A stretch of 64,000 nucleotides of DNA. It comes from Pseudomonas sp. S30. GTDB taxonomy: Bacteria; Pseudomonadota; Gammaproteobacteria; Pseudomonadales; Pseudomonadaceae. Numbering within the stretch: the first letter of the stretch is position 1; every line of letters begins with the position of its first letter. A program made the position numbers and the translations under genes. The stretch covers positions 37,682-101,681 of the forward strand of contig NZ_JACVTO010000021.1 in NCBI RefSeq assembly GCF_016518545.1, read 5' to 3'. Positions 28,724 to 38,027 of this stretch are shown in pieces. Under the pieces are notes generated by a model that saw only the letters and a list, made by a program, of their open reading frames with translations, was not told the origin of the DNA and made no database searches.

Positions 28724-29722
28724 TTACTGGCCGCTGTAGATCTGGTCGAACACACCGCCGTCGTTGAAGTGGGTTTTCTGCACCGTACGCCAGTCGCCGA
28801 AGGTCTTCTCCACCGAGAGGAAGTCCACTTTCGGGAAGCGGTCGGTGTACTTGGCCAGCACCGTGGCGTCACGCGGGCGCAGGTAGTTCTGCGCAGCGAT
28901 TTCCTGGGCGGCCGGGGACCACAGGTACTTCAGGTATTCCTCGGCCACCGCCTGGGTGCCCTTGCGCGCGACCACCTTGTCGACCACGCTCACCGGCGGC
29001 TCGGCTTCGGCCGACACGCTCGGGTAGACCACCTCGAACTGATCGCGGCCGAACTCGCGGGCGATCATCTCGGCTTCGTTCTCGAATGTCACCAGTACGT
29101 CGCCGATCTGGTTGGTCATGAAGGTGGTGGTCGCCGCGCGGCCGCCGGTGTCGAGCACCGGTGCCTGCTTGAACAGCTTGCCGACGAACTCGCGGGCCTT
29201 GGCCTCGTCACCCCCTTGCTTGAGCACGTAGCCCCAGGCCGACAGGTAGGTGTAGCGGCCATTGCCCGAGGTCTTGGGATTGGGCACGATCACCTGCACG
29301 CCGTCCTTGAGCAGGTCCGGCCAGTCCTTGAGCGCCTTGGGATTGCCCTTGCGCACGATGAACACCGTGGCCGAGGTGAAGGGCGCGCTGTTGTTGGGCA
29401 GGCGGGTGACCCAGTCGTCAGGCACCAGCTTGCCGTTGTCGACCAGCGCGTTGATGTCGGTGGCCATGTTCATGGTGATGACATCGGCCGGCAGTCCATC
29501 GATCACCGCGCGAGCCTGCTTGCTCGAGCCGCCGAAGGACATCTGCACGTTGACCTTCTCCTTGTGTTCCTCTTCCCAGTGTTTCTGGAACGCCGGGTTA
29601 TAGTCCTTGTAGAAATCGCGCATCACGTCGTAGGAGACGTTCAGCAGGGTGGGGGCGGCCTGGGCGAGGGTGCCCAGGGTCAGCCCGGCGGCGAGCAGCG
29701 AGGCACTGAAGAGTCGTTTCAC
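28724..29722 (-). CDS. sbp: Periplasmic sulfate-binding protein of an ABC transporter
   Basis: 332 residues with a signal peptide (VKRLFSASLLAAGLTLGTLAQA). The mature protein carries the family marks: LLNVSYDVMRDFYKDYN, SFGGSSKQARAVIDGLPADVITMN, WPDLLKDGVQVIVPNPKTSGNGR and NYLRPRDATV. These contain the loops that bind sulfate through backbone amides and the SGN/R residues. It delivers sulfate to the CysTWA permease, which is not in this window. The start is a GTG (complement 29720-29722) with aagga 9 nt upstream; the 27 extra in-frame residues upstream would spoil the signal peptide. It could also accept thiosulfate (CysP-like). Confidence 0.92.
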   Translation of the reverse strand: MKRLFSASLLAAGLTLGTLAQAAPTLLNVSYDVMRDFYKDYNPAFQKHWEEEHKEKVNVQMSFGGSSKQARAVIDGLPADVITMNMATDINALVDNGKLVPDDWVTRLPNNSAPFTSATVFIVRKGNPKALKDWPDLLKDGVQVIVPNPKTSGNGRYTYLSAWGYVLKQGGDEAKAREFVGKLFKQAPVLDTGGRAATTTFMTNQIGDVLVTFENEAEMIAREFGRDQFEVVYPSVSAEAEPPVSVVDKVVARKGTQAVAEEYLKYLWSPAAQEIAAQNYLRPRDATVLAKYTDRFPKVDFLSVEKTFGDWRTVQKTHFNDGGVFDQIYSGQ

Positions 29723-29815
29723 TGGATGAGTCCTTGTTGTGCGTGAAAGTTTGGCAAACTGCCAGCAACTATAACCGTGTGCTCTGGGGGCCTTAAAGAT
29801 CAAAACGATCTGGGC

Positions 29816-30646
29816 TTATGCTGCACCGCTGCGCGGGAACAGCGGGTTGCCGCAGCGGGAGCAGAACGCCGCTGACGGTTCGTGGGTGTTTTTCGCGCAG
29901 CTCGGGCAATCGTGGCGCAGCTGTTCGCCACGCATGGCGTTGGCCAGCTCGGCGGTGAAGATGCCCGTGGGCACGGCGATGATCGAGTAACCGATGATCA
30001 TCACCATCGACGACAGCACCTGGCCCAGCGGCGTCTTCGGCACGATGTCGCCGAAGCCCACCGTGGTCAGGGTGACGATGGCCCAGTAGATGCCTTTGGG
30101 AATGCTGGTGAAGCCGTGTTCGGGCCCCTCGATCACGTACATCAGGGTGCCGAACACCGTCACCAGGGTCGAGACGCTGACCAGGAACACGATGATCTTC
30201 TGCTTGCTGCCGCGCAGCGCCTCGAGCAGGTAGTGCGCCTGCTTGAGATAAGGGCCGAGCTTGAGTACGCGGAAGATCCGCAACATGCGCACCACGCGCA
30301 CGATCAACAGGTACTGCGCGTCGCTGTAGTACAGGGCGATGATGCCCGGCACGATCGCCAGCAGGTCGACCAGCCCGTAGAAGCTGAAGGCATAGCGCAG
30401 CGGCTTGGGCGAGCAGTACAGGCGGGTCAGGTACTCGGCCAGGAAGATCGCGGTGAAGCCCCACTCGATGCCCGCCAGCAGCCCTGAATAGCTGCGATGC
30501 ACGGCATCGATGCTGTCGAGAATGACCGTCACCAGGCTGGCCAGGATGATGACCAGCAAGGTCTTGTCGAAGCGTCGGCCGGCCACGGTGTCGGATTGGA
30601 AGACGATGACGTAGAGCCGCTCGCGCAGGCTCGCAGGGGTGTCCAT
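29816..30646 (-). CDS. Voltage-gated potassium channel with C-terminal zinc ribbon
   Basis: 276 residues with a six-helix Kv-like plan. S1 is near 28-45, S2-S3 near 58-110, and S4 carries regularly spaced arginines R117, R120, R123, R126 (VRVVRMLRIFRVLKLG). The pore has the selectivity filter TTVGFGD at 194-200, followed by S6 (VMIIGYSIIAVPTGIFTAEL). The C-terminus carries CPSC (247/250) and CSRC (262/265), a four-Cys zinc ribbon. It conducts K+ across the inner membrane. It is 46 nt downstream of the urea transporter gene and the farthest gene of the minus-strand gcl run; whether it is co-transcribed is not clear. Confidence 0.9.
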   Translation of the reverse strand: MDTPASLRERLYVIVFQSDTVAGRRFDKTLLVIILASLVTVILDSIDAVHRSYSGLLAGIEWGFTAIFLAEYLTRLYCSPKPLRYAFSFYGLVDLLAIVPGIIALYYSDAQYLLIVRVVRMLRIFRVLKLGPYLKQAHYLLEALRGSKQKIIVFLVSVSTLVTVFGTLMYVIEGPEHGFTSIPKGIYWAIVTLTTVGFGDIVPKTPLGQVLSSMVMIIGYSIIAVPTGIFTAELANAMRGEQLRHDCPSCAKNTHEPSAAFCSRCGNPLFPRSGAA

Positions 30647-30692
30647 AGAAGGTGTTCCACAAGGCGTAGCGGCTGAGCCTATGGCCTGGCCG

Positions 30693-31568
30693 TCAGCCGT
30701 GCAAGCGCGGCGCGCCGCGTCGTCGTCCCAGAGGCGTCAGGTACTCGCCCAGGTGCATCAGCCAGCAGGCGATGACGAAGGGCGCGGTGAGCGCCGGCAG
30801 CGCCGCACGCGCGAACAGCGCCTGCACCAGCAGCGCCAGTAGAATCGCGAGCAGGGTCTTGTGGGGCCGCTCGCCCTGGCGGCTGAAGGCCAGAGCGGCG
30901 AGGGCGCTATTGAACCCGTACAGCCCCATGGCCGCCGCCTCGCCGTGACCGGCCAGCAGCGCGGCGCCGCCGCCCAGGGTCGAGCCCAGCAGCGCCCAGA
31001 GGCCGGCATAGGGATGAGCGATGAGCAGGCCCAGCGCGATCAGCGCGCCAGCCAGAGGGGTGTCCAGCACGAATACCTGCGCTAGTCCGCGCAGTACGCC
31101 ATGAACCGAGTTGCCCTCTGCTTCCAGGCCGGGTGCCAGCGGGGCGATCGCCAGGGTGGCCCAGCCCAGCAGCACGAAGGGTGCGGTGTAGACCGTGAGC
31201 CGGGCACCGCCGCGTCTGCGCCAGTGATGCGTGAGCAGGCTCGACAGGCCGCCCGCCGCCAGGATCGCGGCTGGCAGGATGACCGTCCAGGGCAGTGCCG
31301 CGCTCATCAGCAGGCCGATCAGCACGCCGTTGTAGCCGTACAGGCCGGCCTGCCGGTCGCTGCGTGGGTAGCCCCGTCCCTGGGCCGTGAGCAGACCGGC
31401 GAGCGCGCCGAGCAGGGCGCCGCCGACCAGCTGCGGGGCACTGAACAGGATCGCCAGCAGGCAGCACAGGCCGCACAGGGGGTTGCGCAGCAGCAGCACT
31501 TGGCTGAAGCCGTTGAGCAGTGCCGTGGCCCAGTCGGGGCACGGGTTGACGCTGTCTCTGGTGTACAT
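30693..31568 (-). CDS. Urea transporter (UT family)
   Basis: 291 residues, very hydrophobic, about ten membrane segments arranged as two inverted halves. The repeats GLYGYNGVLIGLLMS and MGLYGFNSALAALAF are the paired UT signature loops that line the pore, and NPLCGLCCLLAIL is the typical first segment. UT proteins carry urea passively. The ATG at 31566-31568 is chosen; an in-frame GTG at 31634 would add 22 polar residues. It follows pyk by 74 nt on the same strand, directly after the glyoxylate genes. This fits uptake or release of the urea that ureidoglycolate lyase forms together with glyoxylate. Confidence 0.88.
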   Translation of the reverse strand: MYTRDSVNPCPDWATALLNGFSQVLLLRNPLCGLCCLLAILFSAPQLVGGALLGALAGLLTAQGRGYPRSDRQAGLYGYNGVLIGLLMSAALPWTVILPAAILAAGGLSSLLTHHWRRRGGARLTVYTAPFVLLGWATLAIAPLAPGLEAEGNSVHGVLRGLAQVFVLDTPLAGALIALGLLIAHPYAGLWALLGSTLGGGAALLAGHGEAAAMGLYGFNSALAALAFSRQGERPHKTLLAILLALLVQALFARAALPALTAPFVIACWLMHLGEYLTPLGRRRGAPRLHG

Positions 31569-31642
31569 GGCAGTCTGGAAAAAAGAAGAATGGTGGGCCT
31601 CTGCGGGCCTTGGGTTCGCTGATACGGGTGTCACGAGCGCAG

Positions 31643-33058
31643 CTAGATCAGGGTCTCGATCCTCAGGGTATTGGTGGTCCCCGGCGTGCCGAACGGCACA
31701 CCGGCGGTGATCAGCAAGGTGTCGCCGCGGCAGGCCATGCCTTGGGCCTGGGCGATCTCCAGCGCCGTGGAGCAGATCTCGTCGACCTGGTGCAGGCGAT
31801 CGTTGACCACCGAGTGCACACCCCAGGTCAGGCTCAGCCGGCGAGCGGTGCGCAGGTTGGGGGTCAGGTTGAGGATCGGCGCGGCCGGGCGCTCGCGGGC
31901 AGCGCGCAGGGTCGAGGCGCCCGACTCGCTGTAGTTGACCAGCACCGCCACCGGCAGGATGGCGCTGATACGGCGGATCGCGCAGCTGATGGCATCCGAC
32001 ACCGTGGTTTCGGCCTTCGGCCGACCCACGTCGAGTTGGGCCTGGTAGTCCGGCCCGTTCTCCACCTGGCGGATGATCTTGCTCATCATCTGCACCGCTT
32101 GCAGCGGGTAGTCGCCCGAGGCGGTCTCGGCCGACAGCATCACTGCATCGGCGCCTTCGGCCACGGCATTGGCCACGTCCGTGACCTCGGCACGGGTCGG
32201 CGCCGGCGCGAAGCGCATCGATTCGAGCATCTGCGTGGCCACCACCACTGGCTTGCCCAGCTGCCGACAGGTGGCGATGATGCGCTTCTGGATCTGCGGC
32301 ACGCGTTCGGCCGGTACCTCCACGCCGAGGTCGCCACGGGCCACCATGATCGCATCGGACAGTTCGGCGATCGCCTGCAATTGCGTGACCGCCGAAGGCT
32401 TCTCGATCTTGGCCATGAGGTAGGCCCGCTCGCCGATCAACTGCCGCGCCTCCACCAGGTCATCGGGCCGTTGCACGAACGACAGCGCCACCCAGTCCAC
32501 GCCCAGGGCCAGGCCGAAAGCCAGGTCGCGACGATCTTTCTCGGTGAGCGGGGAGAAATCCAGCAGGGTCTGGGGCACGTTGACGCCCTTGCGGTCGGAC
32601 AGTTCACCACCGGCCAGCACTTCGGTATCGATGGCCTCGGGATGCTTGGCAGTCACCCGCAGGCGCAGCTTGCCGTCGTCGAGCAGCAGGTCCATCCCCG
32701 GCTCCAGGGCGGCGATGATCGGCGGATGCGGCAGATTGACCCGGCGCGCATCGCCTGGCGTTTCATCCAGGTCCAGGCGTAGCGTCTGGCCGGTCTGCAG
32801 CTGTACCTTGCCCTCGGCGAAACGGCCGATTCGCAGCTTCGGTCCTTGCAGGTCCATGAGGATGCCCAGTGGGCGGTTGAGCTGGTGCTCCACTTCGCGG
32901 ATCCACTGGTAGCGCCGGGCGTGGTCGGCATGCTCGCCGTGGCTGAAATTCAGGCGAAACAGGTTCACGCCAGCCTCCACCAGTTGGCGGATGTGCTCGC
33001 TGCTGTCCACTGCCGGGCCGAGGGTGGCGAGGATCTTCACTTTCTTGTCGGGCGTCAT
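31643..33058 (-). CDS. pykF: Pyruvate kinase
   Basis: 471 residues. Substrate and metal sites are visible: ILATLGPAVDSSEHIRQLVEAGVNLFRLNFSHG at the N-terminus (given in parts), MDLQGPKLRIG, the MVARGDLGVEVP active-site loop, and TQMLESM. It converts phosphoenolpyruvate and ADP to pyruvate and ATP. Its ATG overlaps the ttuD stop (ATGA, 33055-33058), so it is translated with the glycerate kinase and completes the route from glyoxylate to pyruvate. This second pyruvate kinase is a standard member of the Pseudomonas gcl cluster. The C-terminal domain ends with FGTPGTTNTLRIETL. Confidence 0.95.
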   Translation of the reverse strand: MTPDKKVKILATLGPAVDSSEHIRQLVEAGVNLFRLNFSHGEHADHARRYQWIREVEHQLNRPLGILMDLQGPKLRIGRFAEGKVQLQTGQTLRLDLDETPGDARRVNLPHPPIIAALEPGMDLLLDDGKLRLRVTAKHPEAIDTEVLAGGELSDRKGVNVPQTLLDFSPLTEKDRRDLAFGLALGVDWVALSFVQRPDDLVEARQLIGERAYLMAKIEKPSAVTQLQAIAELSDAIMVARGDLGVEVPAERVPQIQKRIIATCRQLGKPVVVATQMLESMRFAPAPTRAEVTDVANAVAEGADAVMLSAETASGDYPLQAVQMMSKIIRQVENGPDYQAQLDVGRPKAETTVSDAISCAIRRISAILPVAVLVNYSESGASTLRAARERPAAPILNLTPNLRTARRLSLTWGVHSVVNDRLHQVDEICSTALEIAQAQGMACRGDTLLITAGVPFGTPGTTNTLRIETLI

Positions 33059-34329
33059 GGGTGCGGGGCCTCGAGGATCAGGATGGCGCGAAAGTCGTTG
33101 ACGTTGGTACGCGTCGGCTCGGTGACGATCAAGGCGTCGAGGGCGGCGAAATACCCGTAGCCGTCGTTGTCGTCCAGCGCGGCGCTGCTCGACAGGCCCT
33201 TGGCCTGGGCGCGGGCGAAGGTCTCAGGGCTCATGACCACGCCGGCGTTGTGCTCCGAGCCGTCGATACCGTCGGTGTCGGCGGCCAGGGCATGGACCCC
33301 TGGCAGGCCCTTGAGGCTGTCGGTCAGGCTCAGGAGAAACTCGGCGTTGCGGCCCCCACGTCCGTTACCGCGCACCGTCACCGTGGTTTCGCCGCCAGAG
33401 AGGATCACGCAGGGTGCCTTCAGCGGCTGGCCGTGCAGCACGATTTGTCGGGCGATACCGGCATGCACCTTGGCTACCTCGCGCGCTTCGCCCTCCAGAT
33501 CGCCGAGGATCAGCGGACTGAAACCGGCCTGGCGCGCTTTCACGGCCGCCGCTTCGAGCGACTGCTGGGGTTTGGCGATGAGCTGGAAATGGCTGCGCGA
33601 GAGGGCTGGATCGCCAGGCTTCACCGTCTCCGAAGCTGGATCGCGCAGCCAGTCGCGCACCTTCTGGGAGGCGTCGATGGCATAGCGATCGAGAATCGCC
33701 AGCGCCTCGGCCGAGGTGCTGGGGTCGGCCACCGTAGGCCCCGAGGCGATCACCGTGGCCAGATCGCCCGGCACGTCGGAAATGGCGTAGGTGTGCACGG
33801 TCGCCGGCCAGCAGGCCTTGGCCAGGCGCCCGCCCTTGATCGCCGAGAGGTGCTTGCGCACGCAATTCATCTCGCCGATGGTGGCGCCGCAGCGTAGCAG
33901 CGCCTTGTTGACCTGTTGCTTGTCGGCCAGGGTCAGGCCCGGCGCGGGCAACGCCAGCAACGCCGAACCACCCCCGGACAGCAGGCAGATGACCTGGTCG
34001 CCCTCGTTCAGGTCGCTGACCATCGCCAGCATGCGCCGGGCGACGTCCAGACCGGCCTGGTCGGGGACCGGGTGCGCGGCCTCGACCACTTCGATCGCGC
34101 GACAACAGGCACCGTGCCCGTAGCGGGTGACCACCAGCCCCGAGACCTCGCCTTGCCAGTGTTTCTCGACCACCTCGGCCATCGCCGCCGCGGCCTTGCC
34201 GGCACCGATGACGATGACCCGACCGCTTCTGTCGGTGGGCAGGCAGGGCTCCAGCACCTGGGCGGGATGGGCGGCGGCGATGGCGGTGTCGAGCAGCGCG
34301 CGCAGCAGGGTTTGCGGATCGACCGACAT
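33055..34329 (-). CDS. ttuD: Glycerate 2-kinase / hydroxypyruvate reductase family (TtuD, MOFRL)
   Basis: 424 residues of the two-domain glycerate kinase type: VIVIGAGKAAAAMAEVVEKHW (N-terminal Rossmann part), LLSGGGSALLALPAPGL, NCVRKHLSAIKGGRLA, SDVPGDLATVIASGPTV, and the MOFRL C-terminal domain with ILSGGETTVTVRGNGRGGRN and AADTDGIDGSEHNAG. TtuD was first named a hydroxypyruvate reductase, but this fold phosphorylates D-glycerate to 2-phosphoglycerate, which is what the pathway here needs. The start ATG (34327-34329) has ggag upstream; an earlier in-frame codon at 34371 is less likely. It is 81 nt after glxR and overlaps pyk by 4 nt. Confidence 0.93.
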   Translation of the reverse strand: MSVDPQTLLRALLDTAIAAAHPAQVLEPCLPTDRSGRVIVIGAGKAAAAMAEVVEKHWQGEVSGLVVTRYGHGACCRAIEVVEAAHPVPDQAGLDVARRMLAMVSDLNEGDQVICLLSGGGSALLALPAPGLTLADKQQVNKALLRCGATIGEMNCVRKHLSAIKGGRLAKACWPATVHTYAISDVPGDLATVIASGPTVADPSTSAEALAILDRYAIDASQKVRDWLRDPASETVKPGDPALSRSHFQLIAKPQQSLEAAAVKARQAGFSPLILGDLEGEAREVAKVHAGIARQIVLHGQPLKAPCVILSGGETTVTVRGNGRGGRNAEFLLSLTDSLKGLPGVHALAADTDGIDGSEHNAGVVMSPETFARAQAKGLSSSAALDDNDGYGYFAALDALIVTEPTRTNVNDFRAILILEAPHP

Positions 34330-34410
34330 GGCGGGCTCCGTGAGTTTCAAATGAGAGGAAAGCCGCGGCAAGCGGCCAGTGTCGAACTGGTCGCCTGCCG
34401 TGCGTGGCGT

Positions 34411-35295
34411 CTACCGAATGGAGAAGTCGGCCATGTGCTCTAGGCCCTTGATCAACGCCGAGTGGTCCCAGTTGCCGCCGCCCAGGGCCTGGCAGGTATT
34501 GAACACCTGCTGCGCGTTGGCGGTGTTGGGCAGGTTGATGCCCAGCTCGCGGGCGCCCTGCAGGGCCAGGTTGAGATCCTTCTGGTGCAGGTTGATGCGA
34601 AAGCCTGGATCGAAGGTGCCCTTGATCATTCGCTCGGCGTGCACCTCGAGGATCTTCGACGAGGCGAAGCCGCCCATCAACGCCTCGCGCACCCTGGCCG
34701 GGTCCGCGCCGTTCTTGGCCGCGAACAGCAGCGCCTCGGCCACTGCCTGGATATTCAGGGCGACGATGATCTGGTTGGCCACCTTGGCGGTCTGGCCATC
34801 GCCGCTCCCGCCCACGTGGGTGATGTTCTTGCCCATGGCCTGGAACAGTGCCAGGGCGCGCTCGAAGGCCTGGGCCTGTCCGCCGACCATGATGCTCAGG
34901 GTGGCGGCCTTGGCGCCCACTTCGCCACCGGACACCGGAGCGTCCAGATACGCCGCGCCGCCGCGTTCGATCTTCTCGGCGAAGGCCTTGGTCGCGGTGG
35001 GCGAGATCGAACTCATGTCGATCACCACCTTGTTCGGGCCCAGGCCCTCGGCCACGCCCTGCTCGCCGAACAGCACGCTTTCCACCTGCGGCGTGTCCGG
35101 CACCATGACGATGATGAATTCAGCCTCTTGCGCCACCTCGGCAGGGGTGGCCAGCGCTACTGCGCCTGCCGCCACCAGCTCGGCGGGCGCGGCGGCATGG
35201 TGGCTCGAAAGGAACAGGCTGTGGCCCGCCTTCTGCAGATTCTGGGCCATGGGCTTGCCCATGATGCCGGTGCCGATGAAACCGATCTTGGCCAT
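34411..35295 (-). CDS. glxR: Tartronate semialdehyde reductase
   Basis: 294 residues of the beta-hydroxyacid dehydrogenase family. The N-terminal NAD(P) motif is KIGFIGTGIMGKPMAQNL; the substrate-binding DAPVSGGEVGAKAATLSIMVGG and the catalytic-lysine helix GDGQTAKVANQIIVALNIQA follow. It reduces tartronate semialdehyde, the product of Gcl, to D-glycerate. The ATG (35293-35295) has gagg 8 nt upstream; open sequence further upstream lacks the family start. The neighbours hyi (88 nt upstream) and ttuD (81 nt downstream) supply the previous and next steps. Confidence 0.95.
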   Translation of the reverse strand: MAKIGFIGTGIMGKPMAQNLQKAGHSLFLSSHHAAAPAELVAAGAVALATPAEVAQEAEFIIVMVPDTPQVESVLFGEQGVAEGLGPNKVVIDMSSISPTATKAFAEKIERGGAAYLDAPVSGGEVGAKAATLSIMVGGQAQAFERALALFQAMGKNITHVGGSGDGQTAKVANQIIVALNIQAVAEALLFAAKNGADPARVREALMGGFASSKILEVHAERMIKGTFDPGFRINLHQKDLNLALQGARELGINLPNTANAQQVFNTCQALGGGNWDHSALIKGLEHMADFSIR

Positions 35296-35383
35296 GTGAG
35301 ATACCTCGTTGTTATTGTCGAATCTCGATGAAGCAGGTGCCACGACTGCCTTGGGCGCGGGCTCACCCACGAAGCGGGCGGTG

Positions 35384-36166
35384 TCACACGACGTTGTGGG
35401 TCTTCAGCCAGCCCAGTCCCGCCTCGGTCGTGCCCTTGGGCTTGTATTCGGCGCCGATCCAGCCCTTGTAGCCGATGCGGTCCAGATGCTCGAACAGGAA
35501 GCGGTAGTTGATCTCCCCGGTGCCTGGCTCGTGTCGACCTGGGTTGTCCGCCAGCTGCACGTGGTTGATCAGCCCCAGGTGAGCCTCCAGCGTGCGCGCC
35601 AGATCCCCCTCCATGATCTGCATGTGGTAGATGTCGTACTGCAGGAACAGGTTGGCACTGCCCACCTCGGCCTGTATCGCCAGCGCCTGCTCGGTGGTGT
35701 TGAGGTAGAACCCCGGAATGTCGCGAGTGTTGATCATTTCCATGACCAGGCGGATGCCGGCACCTTCCAGCTTCTGAGCTGCATAGCGCAGGTTGTCGAC
35801 GAAGGTCTGGCGAATGCGGGCGTCGTCCACACCTTGCGGGCGAATCCCCGCCAGAGCGTTGACCTGCGTGTTGCCCAGCACCTTGGCGTACTCGATGGCC
35901 TTGTCCACCCCCGCGCGAAATTCCTCGACCCGCTCCGGAAGGCAGGTGATGCCCCGTTCACCCGCAGCCCAGTCGCCAGCCGGCAGGTTGAACAGCACCT
36001 GTGTCAGGCCGTGGGCGTCGAGCTCGCGCTTGATGTCGCTGGCGCCGAAGTCATAGGGGAACAGGTACTCCACGCCGCTGAAGCCGGCATCGGCGGCGGC
36101 CTTGAAGCGGGCCAGGAAGTCCTGCTCGGTGAACAGCATGGACAGGTTGGCGGCGAAGCGTGGCAT
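35384..36166 (-). CDS. hyi: Hydroxypyruvate isomerase
   Basis: 260 residues with a xylose-isomerase-like TIM barrel. Markers are MPRFAANLSMLFTEQDFLARF, GVEYLFPYDF, LVMEMINTRDIPGFYL with the metal-binding Glu, HVQLADNPGRHEPGTGEINY and GWIGAEYKPKGTT. It interconverts hydroxypyruvate and tartronate semialdehyde. A strong ribosome site (aaggaga) precedes the ATG at 36164-36166. It lies 60 nt after gcl, and a run of eight G (36191-36198) sits in that gap. Confidence 0.95.
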   Translation of the reverse strand: MPRFAANLSMLFTEQDFLARFKAAADAGFSGVEYLFPYDFGASDIKRELDAHGLTQVLFNLPAGDWAAGERGITCLPERVEEFRAGVDKAIEYAKVLGNTQVNALAGIRPQGVDDARIRQTFVDNLRYAAQKLEGAGIRLVMEMINTRDIPGFYLNTTEQALAIQAEVGSANLFLQYDIYHMQIMEGDLARTLEAHLGLINHVQLADNPGRHEPGTGEINYRFLFEHLDRIGYKGWIGAEYKPKGTTEAGLGWLKTHNVV

Positions 36167-36226
36167 GGCGATCTCCTTGCACAAGCAAAAGGGGGGGGCT
36201 GCCTGGCGCGGCAGGGGTGTCGACGG

Positions 36227-38002
36227 TCAATCGAGCAGCGAGACGGCGGTGGGGGCGTCGTTGCCGACCAGCGCCAGGTCCTCGAATTCGTTCACCGCAT
36301 TGATCTCGGTGCCCATGGAAATGTTGGTGACGCGCTCAAGGATCACTTCCACCACAACCGGCACCCGGAACTGTTCGGCCATCTGCTGCGCCTTGCGCAG
36401 AGCCGGGGCGATCTCGCCCGGTTCGAACACCCGCAACGCCTTGCAGCCCAGCCCTTCGACCACCGCGACATGGTCCACGCCGTAGCTGCCGGCCTCGCTG
36501 GCATTGATGTTTTCGAAGGCGAGTTGAACACAGTAGTCCATCTCGAAGCCACGCTGGGCCTGGCGGATCAGGCCCAGGTAGGCGTTGTTCACCAGTACGT
36601 GTACATAGGGCAGGTTGAACTGGGCACCCACCGCCAGCTCCTCGATCATGAACTGGAAATCGTAGTCGCCCGAGAGCGCCACCACCTGACGCGCGGGATC
36701 GGCCTTGACCACCCCGAGGGCCGCCGGCACCGTCCAGCCCAGCGGCCCGGCCTGGCCGCAATTGATCCAGTGCCGTGGCTTGTACACATGCAGAAATTGC
36801 GCGCCGGCGATCTGTGACAGGCCGATGGTGCTGACGTAGCAAGTGTCCTTGCCGAACACCTGGTTCATCTCCTGGTAGACCCGTTGCGGCTTGACCGGCA
36901 CGTTGTCGAAGTGGGTCTTGCGTTGCAAGCTGGCCTTGCGCTGCTGGCAGTCCTGCAACCAGGCCTTGCGGCACTTGAGCTTGCCGGCCGCCTGCCATTC
37001 GCGGGCCACTTCGATGAACACCTCCAGCGCGGCACCGGCGTCGGAGACGATGCCCAGGTCGGGGGTGAACACTCGGCCGATCTGGGTCGGCTCGATGTCG
37101 ACGTGAATGAACCGCCGGCCCTCGGTGTACACCTCCACCGAGCCGGTGTGGCGGTTCGCCCAGCGGTTGCCGATGCCCAGCACCAGGTCGGACTCGAGCA
37201 AGGTGGCGTTGCCGTAGCGGTGCGAGGTTTGCAAGCCGACCATGCCGACCATCAGCGGGTGGTCGTCGGGCAGGCAACCCCAGCCCATCAGGGTCGGGAT
37301 CACCGGCACGCCGGTCAGCTCGGCGAAGGCGACCAGCCGCTCGCTGGCATCGGCGTTGATGATGCCGCCGCCTGCCACCAGCAGCGGACGCTCGGCCTCG
37401 TTGAGCAGTGCCAGGGCTTTTTCGGCCTGGACCCGCGTGGCGGCCGGCTTGTGCACGGGCAGCGAGGCGTAGGCCTCGATGTCGAATTCGATTTCGGCCA
37501 TCTGGACATCGAACGGCAGGTCGATCAGCACGGGCCCCGGTCGTCCGCTGCGCATCTCGAAGAAGGCTTTCTGGAACGCGTACGGCACCTGGCCGGGTTC
37601 CAGCACGGTGGTCGCCCACTTGGTCACCGGCTTGACGATGCTGGTGATGTCCACGGCCTGGAAGTCTTCCTTGTGCAAACGCGCGCGGGGCGCCTGGCCG
37701 GTGATGCAGAGAATCGGGATGGAGTCGGCCGAGGCGCTGTACAGGCCGGTGACCATATCGGTACCCGCAGGACCGGAGGTACCGATGCACACACCGATGT
37801 TGCCGGGGTTGGCACGGGTATAGCCTTCGGCCATGTGCGAGGCACCTTCGACATGACGGGCAAGGACGTGATCGATGCCGCCGGCTTTGTTCAAGGCGGA
37901 ATAGAGCGGGTTGATGGCTGCACCCGGAATGCCGAAGGCCGTAGTGACACCTTCGCGGCGCATGACCAGGACCGCGGCATCGATTGCTCTCATTTTACTC
38001 AT
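36227..38002 (-). CDS. gcl: Glyoxylate carboligase
   Basis: 591 residues, a thiamine-diphosphate enzyme that condenses two glyoxylates to tartronate semialdehyde and CO2. Residues 1-60 (ITAAVLVM-type start, TTAFGIPGAAINPLYSAL, VLARHVEGASHMAEGY) contain Val51 where nearly all ThDP enzymes have a catalytic Glu, the known hallmark of Gcl. The C-terminal ThDP motif is LSGDYDFQFMIEELAVG, and the FAD region lies in the middle (IGNRWANRHTG). It is the first gene of the minus-strand gcl-hyi-glxR-ttuD-pyk operon. A TTGTATACAA palindrome lies between the predicted promoter and the ATG, so it is probably repressed when glyoxylate precursors are absent. Confidence 0.97.
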   Translation of the reverse strand: MSKMRAIDAAVLVMRREGVTTAFGIPGAAINPLYSALNKAGGIDHVLARHVEGASHMAEGYTRANPGNIGVCIGTSGPAGTDMVTGLYSASADSIPILCITGQAPRARLHKEDFQAVDITSIVKPVTKWATTVLEPGQVPYAFQKAFFEMRSGRPGPVLIDLPFDVQMAEIEFDIEAYASLPVHKPAATRVQAEKALALLNEAERPLLVAGGGIINADASERLVAFAELTGVPVIPTLMGWGCLPDDHPLMVGMVGLQTSHRYGNATLLESDLVLGIGNRWANRHTGSVEVYTEGRRFIHVDIEPTQIGRVFTPDLGIVSDAGAALEVFIEVAREWQAAGKLKCRKAWLQDCQQRKASLQRKTHFDNVPVKPQRVYQEMNQVFGKDTCYVSTIGLSQIAGAQFLHVYKPRHWINCGQAGPLGWTVPAALGVVKADPARQVVALSGDYDFQFMIEELAVGAQFNLPYVHVLVNNAYLGLIRQAQRGFEMDYCVQLAFENINASEAGSYGVDHVAVVEGLGCKALRVFEPGEIAPALRKAQQMAEQFRVPVVVEVILERVTNISMGTEINAVNEFEDLALVGNDAPTAVSLLD

Positions 38003-38027
38003 GATTTGTGCCTCATTAATTTTGTAA

